This document shows, piece after piece, positions 32,375-44,150 of a stretch of DNA of 64,000 nt. This stretch comes from Pectobacterium actinidiae (GTDB lineage Bacteria; Pseudomonadota; Gammaproteobacteria; Enterobacterales; Enterobacteriaceae). The stretch's first letter is position 1, and each line of letters begins with the position of its first letter. The notes beneath the pieces were generated by a model, which saw only the letters and a program-made list of their open reading frames with translations, did no database searches and had not been told where the DNA came from. The stretch spans positions 62,001-126,000 of the forward strand of contig NZ_JRMH01000001.1 in the NCBI RefSeq assembly GCF_000803315.1. The letters run 5' to 3'. Both the position numbers and the translations under genes were made by a program.

Positions 32375-33265
32375 ATGAATATTGAGCAGGTTAGGTGCTT
32401 TGTTATTCTTAGTGAAACGCTAAGTTTTTCTCATACTGCTGAAATATTGAATTTGACTCAACCGGCAATCACACATCAGATAAAAAAATTAGAAAGTGAC
32501 CTTAAATTCTCTCTCTTTATACGCAGTAAACATGGTGTTGTGTTAACTGCCGCAGGAAAAGTATTTTATCCTGAAGCAAAAGATATAATAACGAGATTGC
32601 AAATGGCGATAGAGAAAGCATCATCGTTAGATAAAGATATCACAAGTGTTATTCATCTTGGATATGAAGGGCATGATATAGAAAAATACAACCTACCCAA
32701 TATAATTAATGTTTTCAAAGAGAATAATCCATCAGCGAGAGTCATGGTTTTCAAAGCCGATCATAAAGAAAGAAAAAACGCATTGTTAAATAAAAAATAT
32801 GATCTGATAATGACAGTAAAGGATAATATTGAAAATACAGAGGGTGTGATATATAAAAATATATTGTCGGCAGGGCTGGATTGTGTGATTAGTGAAAATC
32901 ATCGACTGAATAAAAATGAAATCATCACGCTGGATGATATTAAAAATGAAAATATTATATTGTTTGACCCTTTACAAGGGCCGAAAGAGTTGAACTATAT
33001 ACAAAGTCAGTTATTAAAAGATTTACCATCGGCGAAGTTTCTCTTTTCTGACTCTGAATTTTCCGCAGCGATTATGATTAAGAGTCATGAGGGGATTGCA
33101 ATTATGCCATCCTTCTGTAAGCAATTCGGCAGCGGTCTGATACATATTCCTTTCGCACTTGATGAGACTTTGTCTTATGGTGTGGCTTATCTAAAAGAGC
33201 ACGCCAATAAACAAATTCCTTATCTGGCGAGAATCATTCAGGATATTTTTGTGAAAAAGATTTGA
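32375..33265 (+). CDS. LysR-family transcriptional regulator
   Basis: This 296-residue LysR-type regulator begins MNIEQVRCFVILSETLSFSH, followed by TQPAITHQIKKLESDL (winged helix, about 1-60). The substrate-binding domain spans about 90-290. It probably controls the divergent NmrA-family gene and possibly the efflux operon beyond it; the inducer is unknown. The gene is strikingly AT-rich with many AAA/ATA/AAT codons, unlike the core genes nearby, which points to acquisition from another source. It ends 122 bp before the convergent ygiC. Confidence 0.9.
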   Translation: MNIEQVRCFVILSETLSFSHTAEILNLTQPAITHQIKKLESDLKFSLFIRSKHGVVLTAAGKVFYPEAKDIITRLQMAIEKASSLDKDITSVIHLGYEGHDIEKYNLPNIINVFKENNPSARVMVFKADHKERKNALLNKKYDLIMTVKDNIENTEGVIYKNILSAGLDCVISENHRLNKNEIITLDDIKNENIILFDPLQGPKELNYIQSQLLKDLPSAKFLFSDSEFSAAIMIKSHEGIAIMPSFCKQFGSGLIHIPFALDETLSYGVAYLKEHANKQIPYLARIIQDIFVKKI

Positions 33266-33387
33266 TACGGTGCACCTGAAATACAGGGCTGGGACAAGCA
33301 CGTATAGGGGAAACATCGTCAATAAAATTGCATCAATCTCAATTCCAAATGCAATTTAATCCAATACTTCCCCTACTGATTGCGTAC

Positions 33388-34548
33388 TTAATCCAGAATG
33401 GTATGCGGATAGAAGCGCGAGAGATCCTGAGTGATCAGGGCGCGATCTTCACGTACGCCGATACCACAAGGTTGATCGTTCACGAGCCAGCTACCAATCA
33501 GCGTGTAGCTGTCGCCAAATTTCGGCAGTTGATGGTACTGCTGGATAATCATCCCTTCTTCGCCGTAAGGGCCGTCAGCTGACGCAATCTCTTTGCCGTT
33601 TTCGACGATCTTGATGTTCGCCCCTTCGCGTGAAAACAGCGGCTTAATGACATAGCTGTCCAGCTCGGGATGTTCATCTTCTGCGAAATAGGCAGGAAGC
33701 AGGTTGGGGTGATTCGGGAACATTTCCCACAGCATCGGCAGCAGCGCTTTATTGGAAATGATGCTTTTCCAGGCCGGTTCCAGCCAGCGCACGCCCGCAT
33801 CTTCCAGCTTGGTGGAAAACATCTCGCGCAGCATGAACTCCCAGGGATACAGCTTGAACAGATTACTAATCACCTGATTTTCAGGATCGGTAAACTGGCC
33901 TTTCTCACCGAGGCCAATTTCCTCAATGTACAGAAACTCGCTTGGCAGACCCGCTTCCAGTGCGCAATCCTGAAGGTATTGCACTGTACCGCGATCTTCT
34001 TCCGTATCCTGACAGCAGGCGAAATGCAGTAAGCCGAAGCCGTGATTCAGTTTTAGCTCTTCAAAGCGTTCGATCAGCTTTTCCTGAATGCTGTTGTACT
34101 GGTCAGAATTCTGCGGCAGATTTCCGGCGTTGATTTGATCTTCCAGCCAGAGCCACTGGAAAAAGGCCGCTTCGTACAGTGACGTTGGCGTATCTGCATT
34201 GTTCTCCAGCAGCTTAGCCGGGGATTTGCCGTCATACGCCAGATCGAGGCGTGAATACAGTGAAGGCTGATTGGTACGCCATGAATGTCTGACGAATTCC
34301 CAGGTGTGTTTGGGAATACGGAATTTGGCGAGCAGCGTGTCGCTATTGATGACTTTTTCCACCACTTGCAAACACATCTGATGCAATTCTGCTGTGGTTT
34401 CTTCCAGCTCTTCGATCTGAGCTAGCGTAAATTGGTAGTAAGCCTCTTCGCTCCAGTAGGGCTCGCCATACATGGTGTGAAAACGAAAACCAAACTCGGC
34501 GGCTTTTTCCTGCCAGTCAGGACGCGCTGTAATATCTATCCGCTTCAT
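33388..34548 (-). CDS. ygiC: YgiC, glutathionylspermidine-synthase-like ATP-grasp protein
   Basis: YgiC has the ATP-grasp synthetase domain of glutathionylspermidine synthase but lacks the amidase half. The 386-residue product is nearly collinear with E. coli YgiC. It shows [36 protein letters not shown] and [14 protein letters not shown]. coli YgiC does not make glutathionylspermidine in the tests I know of; its real acceptor is unknown. It follows ygiB by 10 bp, and the pair lies downstream of tolC as in E. coli. Confidence 0.93.
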   Translation of the reverse strand: MKRIDITARPDWQEKAAEFGFRFHTMYGEPYWSEEAYYQFTLAQIEELEETTAELHQMCLQVVEKVINSDTLLAKFRIPKHTWEFVRHSWRTNQPSLYSRLDLAYDGKSPAKLLENNADTPTSLYEAAFFQWLWLEDQINAGNLPQNSDQYNSIQEKLIERFEELKLNHGFGLLHFACCQDTEEDRGTVQYLQDCALEAGLPSEFLYIEEIGLGEKGQFTDPENQVISNLFKLYPWEFMLREMFSTKLEDAGVRWLEPAWKSIISNKALLPMLWEMFPNHPNLLPAYFAEDEHPELDSYVIKPLFSREGANIKIVENGKEIASADGPYGEEGMIIQQYHQLPKFGDSYTLIGSWLVNDQPCGIGVREDRALITQDLSRFYPHTILD

Positions 34549-34558
34549 TCAATATGCC

Positions 34559-35233
34559 TCAGCCGCCCATGCTACGGGAAGAGCTGGAACTTGAACTGGC
34601 ACTGCTGCGCTGCATGCTGTTTTGCTTCGCGACGGTTTCACCAAAGCCACCACGCGTGATGGTCGAGGTGGTTGCAGGCTTCGGCGCCAATGCGGTTTTA
34701 GGCACGGTCATTGAGCGACCTGTCGTTGCGCTACCGTAATTTTTACCAGAGGCATCAACGAACTGGCCATTGGCCGGGCTGGCTGGCGTTTTCGGACTGA
34801 ACAGCGGCTGCTGTGCGAAACCGGCACCGCCACCCATCATTCGGCCCATCATGTAACCCGCCATCAATGGCATCCAGGACATACCACCGCCCTGCTGCGA
34901 TTCTGCTGCCATACCAGCCTGTGCTGGTGCAGGTGTTTGAGTACACTGCGCTTCGCCAAATTCTGCTACGCAATCTTCTTTTGTCGCGTATTTCGGTGCC
35001 GTTTTTTCTGCTTCTTTTAACGCATTATTGTACGCGGTGGTGCACTGGGCAGCCATTGACGGGTTCGCTGACGAACAATCATCCGCATTCTGGTAGAGGG
35101 AGACGGTTTCATCGGTTTGTTCGCAGCCAGCGAGGAAAAATACGGCGCTGACGGCCAAAGCAACAGGTGCCAGACGGTGCGTCCGCCATTCCTTGCGGAA
35201 CGTTTCCTGATTAATATTTTTTGTACGTTTCAT
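34559..35233 (-). CDS. ygiB: YgiB, DUF1190 protein
   Basis: This 224-residue DUF1190 protein has a hydrophobic N-terminal segment ending in VFFLAGCEQ, a lipobox-like site (Cys about 38, after a long basic leader). Next come the conserved [16 protein letters not shown], a Gln/Ala-rich stretch, a Met/Gly-rich [16 protein letters not shown] segment, and a Ser-rich tail ([11 protein letters not shown]). The start at 35233 gives the E. coli-like N-terminus [16 protein letters not shown]. Function is unknown; coupling to ygiC and closeness to tolC suggest an envelope role. Confidence 0.92.
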   Translation of the reverse strand: MKRTKNINQETFRKEWRTHRLAPVALAVSAVFFLAGCEQTDETVSLYQNADDCSSANPSMAAQCTTAYNNALKEAEKTAPKYATKEDCVAEFGEAQCTQTPAPAQAGMAAESQQGGGMSWMPLMAGYMMGRMMGGGAGFAQQPLFSPKTPASPANGQFVDASGKNYGSATTGRSMTVPKTALAPKPATTSTITRGGFGETVAKQNSMQRSSASSSSSSSRSMGG

Positions 35234-35445
35234 CGTGTTTATCCCAGAGCAAAGCATCACGGCCAATAACCAATAAGTGTGCCTAAGAATAGGGGAACAC
35301 TGCTTGAATTTAAAGCGGCAATAGGCGTAACTGAAGGTGTCTTTACGTTGCTATACATTACGTTGTGCAACGTTTCGCTTAATGAAAGGTGAACATGTCT
35401 CCTGCAACCCGATGAAGTGACGTGGTTCTGCAAAAAACATCGATA

Positions 35446-35470
35446 TAAAAAAGGGGAACCGCAGTTCCCC
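35446..35470 (-). terminator. tolC terminator
   Basis: Minus-strand stem GGGGAAC / GTTCCCC (35453-35459 and 35464-35470), 4-nt loop, followed by TTTTTTAT. It lies 29 bp after the tolC stop and separates tolC from ygiBC. Confidence 0.87.
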
Positions 35471-35498
35471 ATCGGTCTCGGTAAACGCCGCCCGTTGA

Positions 35499-36893
35499 TT
35501 AACGCTGTGCCGAGGCCGTGGTTGCCAGCGGAGCGGTGTTGTCGGTTACAGCGGGCGTGGTTGAAACCGGTTGACCCAGTGACGCATTCAGCGCTTGTAG
35601 GTCGGTTTCGCTCAGCGTGCCCTGTGCGGATTTGATGTTTAACTGATTGATCAAGTAATCGTAACGTGCGCTGGAAAGCTGCTGTTTGGCGTTATACAGC
35701 GTGGTGGTAGCATCCAGTACGTCGACGATGGTACGTGTCCCTACCTGGTAACCGGCTTCCATCGCATCCAGCGAGCTTTGTGCAGACACTTCAGCCTGTT
35801 TATAAGCGTTGATACTGCTAATTGAGGCGGAAATATTGTTAAACGATGAACGTACTGTCTGGATAACAGAACGGTGTGCGCTTTCCAGCAGTTCACTCGA
35901 GCTAACATAGCTGTGCTGCGCTTGCTTAACCTGAGAATTGGTGGCACCGCCGCTGTAGAGTGGCAGGGTGAAGTTGATCCCCACTTTGTGCTGCCCAGCG
36001 TCTGAATCGTTAAACGAGTTACTGTTCTGTGTTCTTGAACCAGAATAGCGGGTATCGCTCACGCCCGTTGAAGCGGTGAGATCCAGCGTCGGCATGTAGC
36101 CTGTTTCGGCGGAGCGAATCTGCTCGCGCGCCAAATCCTGACTCAAACGTGCGGATAACAGGTTCAGGTTGCGGTTTTCGGCTTCTTTCAGCAGGTTGTT
36201 AACGGCCTCTGGTTTCTGGGTAGAGAAACGTTCGATATTTAAACCAGCTAACTGTGGGTAGAAGTTACCGGTAATCTGACGCAGTGATTCCAGTGCATTA
36301 TCCAGCGTATTACGCGTCAACACTTCATTGGCCAACACGCTGTCATACTGTGCACGGGCGTTCTGGACGTCGGTAATCGCGACCAGTCCCACGTTGAAGC
36401 GCTGCGTCGTTTGATCCAACTGACGATAGATCGCCTGTTTCTGTGCATTGATGTAGGACAGTGAGTCAATCGCGCGCAGCACATTGAAATAAGCGGTCGC
36501 GGTGTTCAACATCAAATTTTGCTGAGCGGTCTGATAGGTAACGTCTTCAATACCGGCTTGTTTTTCCTGCAATGTCAGCGCACGCCATTTAGACATGTCA
36601 AACAGCGTCTGGGTCAATTGCAGTGAAGCACTCTTGACGTCGCTATTGACGCCCTTGCTGTCACGGTAGCCTCTGTTATAGGTATAGTCAGCCCCTAGAC
36701 CGAGCTGCGGCAGTAATGGGCTGCGTGATTCGTTGATTTTTTCAAACGCGGCGTCGCGGGTTGCCGCAGAGCTGCGTAAATCAGGGTTAGTATTTTTTGC
36801 CTGCTGGTAAACCTGTAACAGGTTTTCCGCTTGACTCATGGCGCTAAAACCGCCCAGGCTCAGACCAATAAGAAGAGGGAGCAATTTCTTCAT
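35499..36893 (-). CDS. tolC: Outer-membrane channel TolC
   Basis: TolC is the trimeric outer-membrane duct for RND, MFS and type I secretion systems. The 464-residue precursor has a signal peptide (MKKLLPLLIGLSLGGFSAMS-QA) and starts the mature part at ENLLQVYQQA. Two homologous halves carry the coiled-coil and strand repeats (FNVGLVAITDVQNARAQYD; YQVGTRTIVDVLDATTTLYN). The C-terminal tail is shorter and different from that of E. coli TolC (493 residues). I chose the ATG at 36893: AAGGA lies 5 bases before it, whereas it abuts the ATG at 36899. Confidence 0.96.
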   Translation of the reverse strand: MKKLLPLLIGLSLGGFSAMSQAENLLQVYQQAKNTNPDLRSSAATRDAAFEKINESRSPLLPQLGLGADYTYNRGYRDSKGVNSDVKSASLQLTQTLFDMSKWRALTLQEKQAGIEDVTYQTAQQNLMLNTATAYFNVLRAIDSLSYINAQKQAIYRQLDQTTQRFNVGLVAITDVQNARAQYDSVLANEVLTRNTLDNALESLRQITGNFYPQLAGLNIERFSTQKPEAVNNLLKEAENRNLNLLSARLSQDLAREQIRSAETGYMPTLDLTASTGVSDTRYSGSRTQNSNSFNDSDAGQHKVGINFTLPLYSGGATNSQVKQAQHSYVSSSELLESAHRSVIQTVRSSFNNISASISSINAYKQAEVSAQSSLDAMEAGYQVGTRTIVDVLDATTTLYNAKQQLSSARYDYLINQLNIKSAQGTLSETDLQALNASLGQPVSTTPAVTDNTAPLATTASAQR

Positions 36894-37228
36894 TTGCATT
36901 CCTTGTTGTGCAGCAATCTCGCTATGGTAGCGCTGTCTGTAGACGAATAATTGTCGATTCTATCAGAATCTGCCAATAGGATAAGGTAGCTGAACGTGCC
37001 ATCTTTCAGCGGAATATATCCACGGGGTCAGGTAAATTGACCTGTTGGATGATTCAGTGTGGCGTTTTGCTGTTCAGTAAGGCGCCGAAAAGTAATGCGA
37101 CGGGTGTGAATCTCCTCACTTGGCGACGTCACGCCTAATAAACGTTTAAAAACAATGATGAGTATAATGACAGCGGTTTCCGCCATACAATACCGGATTC
37201 CATTAATACTTGTTACAGGAGTACAGCC
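36894..37228. promoter_or_regulatory. tolC-nudF divergent control region
   Basis: This 335-bp spacer must hold the promoters of tolC (minus) and nudF-yqiB (plus). A small dyad GGTCA-N7-TGACC lies at about 37025-37041. In E. coli tolC has a marbox for MarA/SoxS/Rob; I could not place one here with confidence. No gene was seen. Confidence 0.35.
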
Positions 37229-37861
37229 ATGACGTCTTCCGTATCCGGTCCGGTTACTTTCACTAAAGATGATGTAGAAATTATTGCACGTGAAACGCTG
37301 TACGACGGTTTTTTTTCGCTGGAGCGTTACCGTTTCCGCCATCGCCTGTTTAATGGCGGCATGAGCGGTGAAGTCAGCCGTGAGATCTTGGAGCGTGGCC
37401 ACGCGGTCGTGCTGTTGCCTTACGATCCGGTGCGTGATGAAGTGGTATTAATCGAACAGATTCGCATTGCTGCCTATGACACCAGCGCGTCCCCCTGGCT
37501 GTTTGAGCTGGTGGCTGGCATGATTGAACCAGGAGAAAGCCACGAAGAGGTGGCGCGGCGCGAAGCACAGGAAGAAGCTGGCTTAAGGGTTGGCCGTTGC
37601 CGACCAATAATCAACTATCTTGCTAGCCCCGGCGGCACCAGTGAGCGTCTGGCTGTGATAGTGGGTGAAGTGGATACGCGTACGGCGAAAGGTATTCATG
37701 GCTTGGCGGAAGAGAATGAAGATATCCGCGTACATGTGGTGAGCCGTAAACAAAGTTATCAATGGGTTGAAGAAGGCATCGTTGATAACGCCGCGTCTGT
37801 CATTGCCTTGCAATGGTTGGCGTTGCACCATGAAGAATTGAAACGTGAGTGGGTGGATTGA
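37229..37861 (+). CDS. nudF: ADP-ribose pyrophosphatase
   Basis: NudF hydrolyses ADP-ribose to AMP and ribose 5-phosphate. The 210-residue product carries a complete Nudix box, [23 protein letters not shown] (about residues 97-119; consensus G-x5-E-x7-REUxEExGU). [18 protein letters not shown] precedes it and [12 protein letters not shown] follows. AGGAG stands upstream of the ATG. Its end is 4 bp from the start of yqiB, so the two form one operon. Confidence 0.95.
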   Translation: MTSSVSGPVTFTKDDVEIIARETLYDGFFSLERYRFRHRLFNGGMSGEVSREILERGHAVVLLPYDPVRDEVVLIEQIRIAAYDTSASPWLFELVAGMIEPGESHEEVARREAQEEAGLRVGRCRPIINYLASPGGTSERLAVIVGEVDTRTAKGIHGLAEENEDIRVHVVSRKQSYQWVEEGIVDNAASVIALQWLALHHEELKREWVD

Positions 37862-37865
37862 ATTG

Positions 37866-38297
37866 ATGAAACGTTATACACCGGATTTCCCGGCCATGAT
37901 GAGGCTATGTGAAACCAACTTCATGCAATTGCGGCGTTTGCTGCCAAAAATTGATGAAGTCGGTGAAATCGCGGTTTATTACGTCAATAATGCGGTCTAT
38001 CAACTGACAATTCTTGAGTCGACTCGCTATACCTCATTGGTCGAAATTAAGCAGACGGCACCCACTGTCAGCTATTGGAGTCTGCCAATGATGAGCGTTA
38101 GGCTGTATCATGATGCGTTGGTTGCGGAAGTGTGTGCCAGCCAGCAGATCTTTCGCTTCAAAGCACGTTATGATTATCCTAATAAGAAGTTACATCAACG
38201 TGACGAAAAGCATCAAATTAATCAGTTTCTTGCTGATTGGCTAAAATATTGTTTGGCGTATGGTTCGATGTCGATACCGGTTTTTGATACCCAATAG
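37866..38297 (+). CDS. yqiB: YqiB, DUF1249 protein
   Basis: This 143-residue conserved enterobacterial protein is of unknown function. It starts [19 protein letters not shown] and contains [22 protein letters not shown] and [20 protein letters not shown], which match E. coli YqiB. The ATG at 37866 gives the family start; an upstream in-frame codon overlaps nudF and is less likely. It sits in the nudF-yqiB-cpdA-yqiA-parE cluster. Confidence 0.92.
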   Translation: MKRYTPDFPAMMRLCETNFMQLRRLLPKIDEVGEIAVYYVNNAVYQLTILESTRYTSLVEIKQTAPTVSYWSLPMMSVRLYHDALVAEVCASQQIFRFKARYDYPNKKLHQRDEKHQINQFLADWLKYCLAYGSMSIPVFDTQ

Positions 38298-38344
38298 ATT
38301 TCAACACGCAGGAAAGTGGCTGGCGAGCCACCAAGGGAAACCAA

Positions 38345-38407
38345 CGTATACCCTAAATAATTTGAGCAGCCAACGCATATGCGGCTTGAAGTATGACGGG
38401 GATATTC
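38345..38407. repeat. ERIC element, internally deleted
   Basis: CGTATACCCTAAATAATTTG at the left is one end of an ERIC/IRU element, and AGCCAACGC...GCGGCTTGAAGTATGACGGG at the right is the other end as seen in soft-rot enterobacteria. A full element is about 127 bp; here the middle, with its large palindrome, is missing and the ends are joined at TTTGAG-CAGCC. It lies between yqiB and cpdA, 50-110 bp before the cpdA start. Confidence 0.8.
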
Positions 38408-38460
38408 TGCAATTTGAAAGATGACGGGTTGAGACAGTTTTACGTAACCAAGGACACCAT

Positions 38461-39288
38461 TTGGAAAGCCTGTTGACACTGCCTGTGGCGAGTGGCGCCA
38501 GAGTCAGGATTTTACAAATAACAGATACCCATCTTTTTGCGGGCGAGCATGAAACCTTGCTGGGTATCAACACCTATCGTAGCTATCACGCTGTGCTGAA
38601 TGCCATCAAAGCTCGGCAGGATGCGTTTGATTTGATTGTCGCGACGGGCGATTTGGCGCAGGATCACACGCTGCAAGCCTATCACCATTTCTCACGCGGG
38701 ATTGCGCAGATCCCTGCACCTTGCGTATGGCTTCCGGGTAATCACGATTTCCAACCGGCGATGGTCGATGCGTTGGCTGAGGCCGGTATTGCGCCGTCCA
38801 AGCATGTGCTGCTGGGCGACAAGTGGCAAATCATCCTGTTGGACAGCCAGGTGTTCGGTGTCCCGCACGGTGAGCTGAGTGAATACCAGCTTGAATGGTT
38901 AGAGCGCAGCCTGAAAAGCCAGCCCGATCGCTTTACGTTACTGTTGCTGCACCATCATCCGTATCCTTCCGGTTGTACCTGGCTCGATCAGCATAGCCTG
39001 CGTAATGCGCATAATCTATCGGCGGTACTGGATCGTTATCCACAGGTGAACACCGTGCTGTGTGGGCATATTCATCAGGAAATGGATTTTGACTGGCATG
39101 GTCGCCGTTTGCTGGCCACGCCGTCGACCTGCGTGCAGTTCAAACCGCACTGTACTAACTTCACGATTGATGACGTGGCGCCGGGCTGGCGCTATCTGGA
39201 TCTGCTGCCGGATGGGCGTCTGGAAACCGAGGTCTATCGTCTGTCGGGTAGCGAATTCCTGCCTGACATGGATTCGGACGGTTACTAA
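38461..39288 (+). CDS. cpdA: 3',5'-cyclic-AMP phosphodiesterase
   Basis: CpdA hydrolyses cAMP and so damps CRP signalling. The 275-residue metallophosphoesterase has the full metal set: ITDTHLF (about 20-26), [25 protein letters not shown] and CGHIHQE. Translation begins at TTG (38461), with AAGGA 6 bases upstream, giving the family N-terminus MESLLTLP. The weak start codon should keep expression low. The gene overlaps yqiA by one base (TAATG). Confidence 0.95.
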   Translation: MESLLTLPVASGARVRILQITDTHLFAGEHETLLGINTYRSYHAVLNAIKARQDAFDLIVATGDLAQDHTLQAYHHFSRGIAQIPAPCVWLPGNHDFQPAMVDALAEAGIAPSKHVLLGDKWQIILLDSQVFGVPHGELSEYQLEWLERSLKSQPDRFTLLLLHHHPYPSGCTWLDQHSLRNAHNLSAVLDRYPQVNTVLCGHIHQEMDFDWHGRRLLATPSTCVQFKPHCTNFTIDDVAPGWRYLDLLPDGRLETEVYRLSGSEFLPDMDSDGY

Positions 39289-39869
39289 TGCCTACGCTTC
39301 TTTATCTGCACGGCTTCAACAGTACGCCACAGTCGGCGAAAGCGATGGCTCTGAAAACGTGGCTGGCAGAGCAGCATCCTGAAATTGACATGGTGGTTCC
39401 CCAGCTTCCACCGTATCCGGCGGAAGCGGCTGAGATGATGGAGTCGCTGATTATGGAGCGAGCCGGTCGTCCGGTGGGCATTGTTGGCTCTTCCCTTGGT
39501 GGTTATTATGCCACCTGGCTATCCCAGTGTTTTATGCTGCCCGCCGTGGTGGTGAATCCTGCGGTGAAGCCGTTTGAACTGTTGCTGGACCATCTGGGCG
39601 AATATCAGAACCCCTACACCGGTGAACAATATGTGCTAGAGTCTCGGCACGTATACGATCTGAAGGTCATGCAGGTTGACCGACTGGAATCGCCGGATTT
39701 GCTCTGGCTGCTGTTGCAGACGGGGGATGAGGTTCTGGACTATCGTCAGGCAGTCGCGTATTACACGGCCTGCCGTCAAACTGTGGAGTCAGGGGGCAAT
39801 CATGCCTTTGTTGGATTTGAGCACTTTTTCACACCGATTGTGAATTTTTTAGGGCTCACGACAGACTGA
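39288..39869 (+). CDS. yqiA: YqiA esterase
   Basis: This 193-residue alpha/beta-hydrolase is an esterase of the YqiA family. The nucleophile is in GSSLGGYYA (Ser about 67), the Asp is probably in [11 protein letters not shown], and the His is in [12 protein letters not shown]. The N-terminal [15 protein letters not shown] supplies the oxyanion region. E. coli YqiA prefers short acyl and palmitoyl-CoA model esters; the natural substrate is unknown. It is coupled to cpdA and followed by parE after 84 bp. Confidence 0.93.
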   Translation: MPTLLYLHGFNSTPQSAKAMALKTWLAEQHPEIDMVVPQLPPYPAEAAEMMESLIMERAGRPVGIVGSSLGGYYATWLSQCFMLPAVVVNPAVKPFELLLDHLGEYQNPYTGEQYVLESRHVYDLKVMQVDRLESPDLLWLLLQTGDEVLDYRQAVAYYTACRQTVESGGNHAFVGFEHFFTPIVNFLGLTTD

Positions 39870-39917
39870 ATCGCCGCATATGCATTGAAAAACGAAGCGC
39901 CGAAAGCGGTTCGTTAA

Positions 39918-41849
<1,932 letters not shown>

Positions 41850-41866
41850 CGCTTGGGTTTATGCAG

Positions 41867-41905
41867 ATAAAACGGCCACGAAGTTATCTTCGTGGCCGTT
41901 TTTTA
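41867..41905. terminator. Bidirectional terminator after parE
   Basis: AAAACGGCCACGAAG (41869-41883) pairs with CTTCGTGGCCGTTTT (41888-41902): 15 perfect base pairs, TTAT loop, T-rich tail. It can serve both parE and the convergent membrane-protein gene. Confidence 0.93.
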
Positions 41906-41942
41906 TTGCCTTGTGGCGAACAATATCACGCAGTGTTCATCC

Positions 41943-42986
41943 TTATACCTGTGCCGTGTGGCGATAGCGTGCGCTGGTTTTCACGCCCCACAGGCCAGAG
42001 AACAAGCTGATGATGGCACCAATTAACAATGCAAAGAAGGACCACAGCGCGGCTTTCGCACCCGCGGCAGCGGCTTCGGCGGCTTGTTCACGTGCTTTCT
42101 GTTTCAACACTTCATACTGTTGTTTGGCCTGCTCGATACTGGCTTCTACATCCTGCAAACGGGTATTCACTAACTCAGCGGTTTTGTTTTTCGCGGCAAT
42201 CAGATTATCGACCGTTTTATTCACCTCTTCTTGTGACAGGCTGGTGTTATCTGCCAGTGTTTTGGTCAAACTGTCACGATCGACATCCTGAGTTAGTGCT
42301 TCGCCACGTTTTTTCAGTTTAGCAAGTAAGTCCTGAATCACTTTTTCACTGTCTTCACCGTTAACGGCGATGGCCTTGACTGCGGCGCTAATGTCTTTTT
42401 TCGCGGCCTCCAACTGACGTTTCACATAGTCCGGGTGCAGGGAGTCTATATCGCTTTTTCGCAGAGCGTCGGAGACTTCCTGAGTGATTTCTTCCGGCTG
42501 TAATGACGAGTCTAGCTCAATGCTATCGAATGCCTGCGAGCCAAGATTGCCTAACCCCTGAAGTCCGCCCCCCACGGCAGAGCCTGCGCCGGATAGGGCG
42601 CTGCCAGTCGCGGAAGCCACGGAGCCTAATGCATTCCCTGTTGCTTTCAGCGTTCCGCCAATCAGCATTCCGCCTAGAACGGCGGCAACGAGTAACGTGG
42701 TCGCCCACACCAGAAAACCGTGAATGATGCCATCAATCGCGGCTAGCCTCCCCGCAATGAAGGCGCCAGCAGCCAGACTGATGATAATGGATAACGATGA
42801 CCACACCAGAACGGTGGTGCCAACGCCGCTGACGGGTTCATCCGATAAGGGATCGACAATGGCCAGGCCAAGACTGGTACCCAATGTGGAAAGCAGTAAA
42901 GAAACGGCTAATACGGTGACAACGCCAGCGATGATACTGCCCCATGAAATCTTCTTTGATTCGTAAAGTTCAGCTGTTGCGCTCAT
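41943..42986 (-). CDS. Membrane protein of unknown function, helical middle
   Basis: I do not recognise a characterised family. The 347-residue product has three hydrophobic segments near the N-terminus (about 17-42, 58-80, 88-112) and a Gly/Ala/Ser-rich stretch (about 113-150, GSVASATGSALSGAGSAVGG). A long charged helical region rich in K, E, A and Q follows (about 165-315, likely coiled coil). One or two hydrophobic segments close the protein (about 318-340, WSFFALLIGAIISLFSGLWG). The soluble part resembles LEA/apolipoprotein-like amphipathic repeats. It may be a stress or membrane-organising protein; this is inference. It stands alone. Confidence 0.75.
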   Translation of the reverse strand: MSATAELYESKKISWGSIIAGVVTVLAVSLLLSTLGTSLGLAIVDPLSDEPVSGVGTTVLVWSSLSIIISLAAGAFIAGRLAAIDGIIHGFLVWATTLLVAAVLGGMLIGGTLKATGNALGSVASATGSALSGAGSAVGGGLQGLGNLGSQAFDSIELDSSLQPEEITQEVSDALRKSDIDSLHPDYVKRQLEAAKKDISAAVKAIAVNGEDSEKVIQDLLAKLKKRGEALTQDVDRDSLTKTLADNTSLSQEEVNKTVDNLIAAKNKTAELVNTRLQDVEASIEQAKQQYEVLKQKAREQAAEAAAAGAKAALWSFFALLIGAIISLFSGLWGVKTSARYRHTAQV

Positions 42987-43155
42987 AAAATCCCCTTTTT
43001 TGTCTACTATTTCATGTCGTTAGTGAATGACACTGGAAAGCCTTTTGATTAAAATAATTAAAGTATAGACAGGGTTAAAAAGAAGGGGAGCTTGATTTTC
43101 AGAATTAGGTTAATAAAATTAATTAGCATTATTAATATGTTGTTTTTATCGTGAA

Positions 43156-43192
43156 GCGCCAGATTGGTTTCGTGAACATACCAACCTGACGC
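43156..43192 (-). terminator. Hairpin after the aldolase operon
   Basis: On the minus strand GCGTCAGGTTGGT pairs over 13 positions with ACCAATCTGGCGC (two G-U pairs), 11-nt loop, 8 bases after the aldolase stop. No U-run follows directly, so it may protect the mRNA 3' end or mark a Rho-dependent end rather than be a classical terminator. Confidence 0.55.
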
Positions 43193-43200
43193 ATTGGGTA

Positions 43201-44061
43201 TCAATATAAAGCGGCTTTTCCTGTTGAACCGAAGAGCGCCATTTTGTAGCGAATGACTTCTTTTGCCGCGTTGATCGGTTCTGGGTAGATAGCATTCGGA
43301 TCCCACCAGGTTTCACGACTGAGAATTTCCCGCGCTTTCTGGAAATAGGCGAACTTCATATCGCTGGAGATATTGATTTTGCCTACGCCCAGCGTCACCG
43401 CTTCGGCAATTTCAGCGTCCGGGTTTGCTGAACCACCGTGCAGGACGAGCGGGATAGAAACCCGCTGCGAGATATCCCGCAGGATATGCATTTGCAGCTC
43501 TGGCTTCAGGTCTTTCGGATAGATGCCGTGCGCGGTGCCAATGGCGACGGCTAGCGTATCAACGCCCGTCCGGTTGACGAAATCCTCCGCCTGTTCAGGA
43601 TCGGTGTAGATCACTTTGCTGACGCCGCCTTCTATCGTGGTGCCGGTATCACCAATCGTGCCTAATTCCCCCTCGACGGAAACGCCTACGGCATGCGCCA
43701 GTTTTACCACTTCGGTGGTGAGCGCCACGTTTTCCTCATAAGGCAATAGCGATCCATCGATCATCACAGAGGTAAACCCGCACTGAATAGCGCGCAGAAC
43801 GTGTGCGATCGACGCGCCATGATCGAGGTGGATGACAAACGGCACCGGACTGCGCAGTGTCCTTTCTCGCACATAGGCGAAGAACTCATCGGTCACGAAC
43901 TCCAGCTCGCTCGGGTGGATAGAGATAATCGCTGGGGTATTCGTTGCTTCGGCTTCTTCCACCACGGCGCGGATAAAGCAGCTGTCGGCCACATTAAATG
44001 CCCCGATAGCGAAGCGGTGTTCACGTGTAGGTTTAAGTATATCGGTCATTGAAATCAACAT
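43201..44061 (-). CDS. Class II ketose-bisphosphate aldolase (GatY/KbaY family), copy A
   Basis: This 286-residue zinc aldolase belongs to the fructose/tagatose-bisphosphate class. Metal and catalytic motifs are intact: the catalytic Asp and a Zn His in VIHLDHGASIAHV (about 80-92), VEGELGTIGDTG (Glu about 135), VAIGTAHGIYP (His about 180), and LHGGSANP (His about 208) followed by INISSDMKFA. The substrate is not fixed by sequence; tagatose-1,6-bisphosphate or a ketose 1-phosphate are candidates. I chose the ATG at 44061 with AGGAG upstream, rejecting a 39-residue in-frame extension. It is the last gene of the PTS operon, 89 bp after copy B. Confidence 0.88.
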   Translation of the reverse strand: MLISMTDILKPTREHRFAIGAFNVADSCFIRAVVEEAEATNTPAIISIHPSELEFVTDEFFAYVRERTLRSPVPFVIHLDHGASIAHVLRAIQCGFTSVMIDGSLLPYEENVALTTEVVKLAHAVGVSVEGELGTIGDTGTTIEGGVSKVIYTDPEQAEDFVNRTGVDTLAVAIGTAHGIYPKDLKPELQMHILRDISQRVSIPLVLHGGSANPDAEIAEAVTLGVGKINISSDMKFAYFQKAREILSRETWWDPNAIYPEPINAAKEVIRYKMALFGSTGKAALY

Positions 44062-44150
44062 GTTATGTCTCTCCTGTGTCGGATAAAGGGCAAAGCGTTC
44101 CTGTACCAGTGGCTGACCACTGATGGTGAAAGTCGGTAAATGGCGAACGG

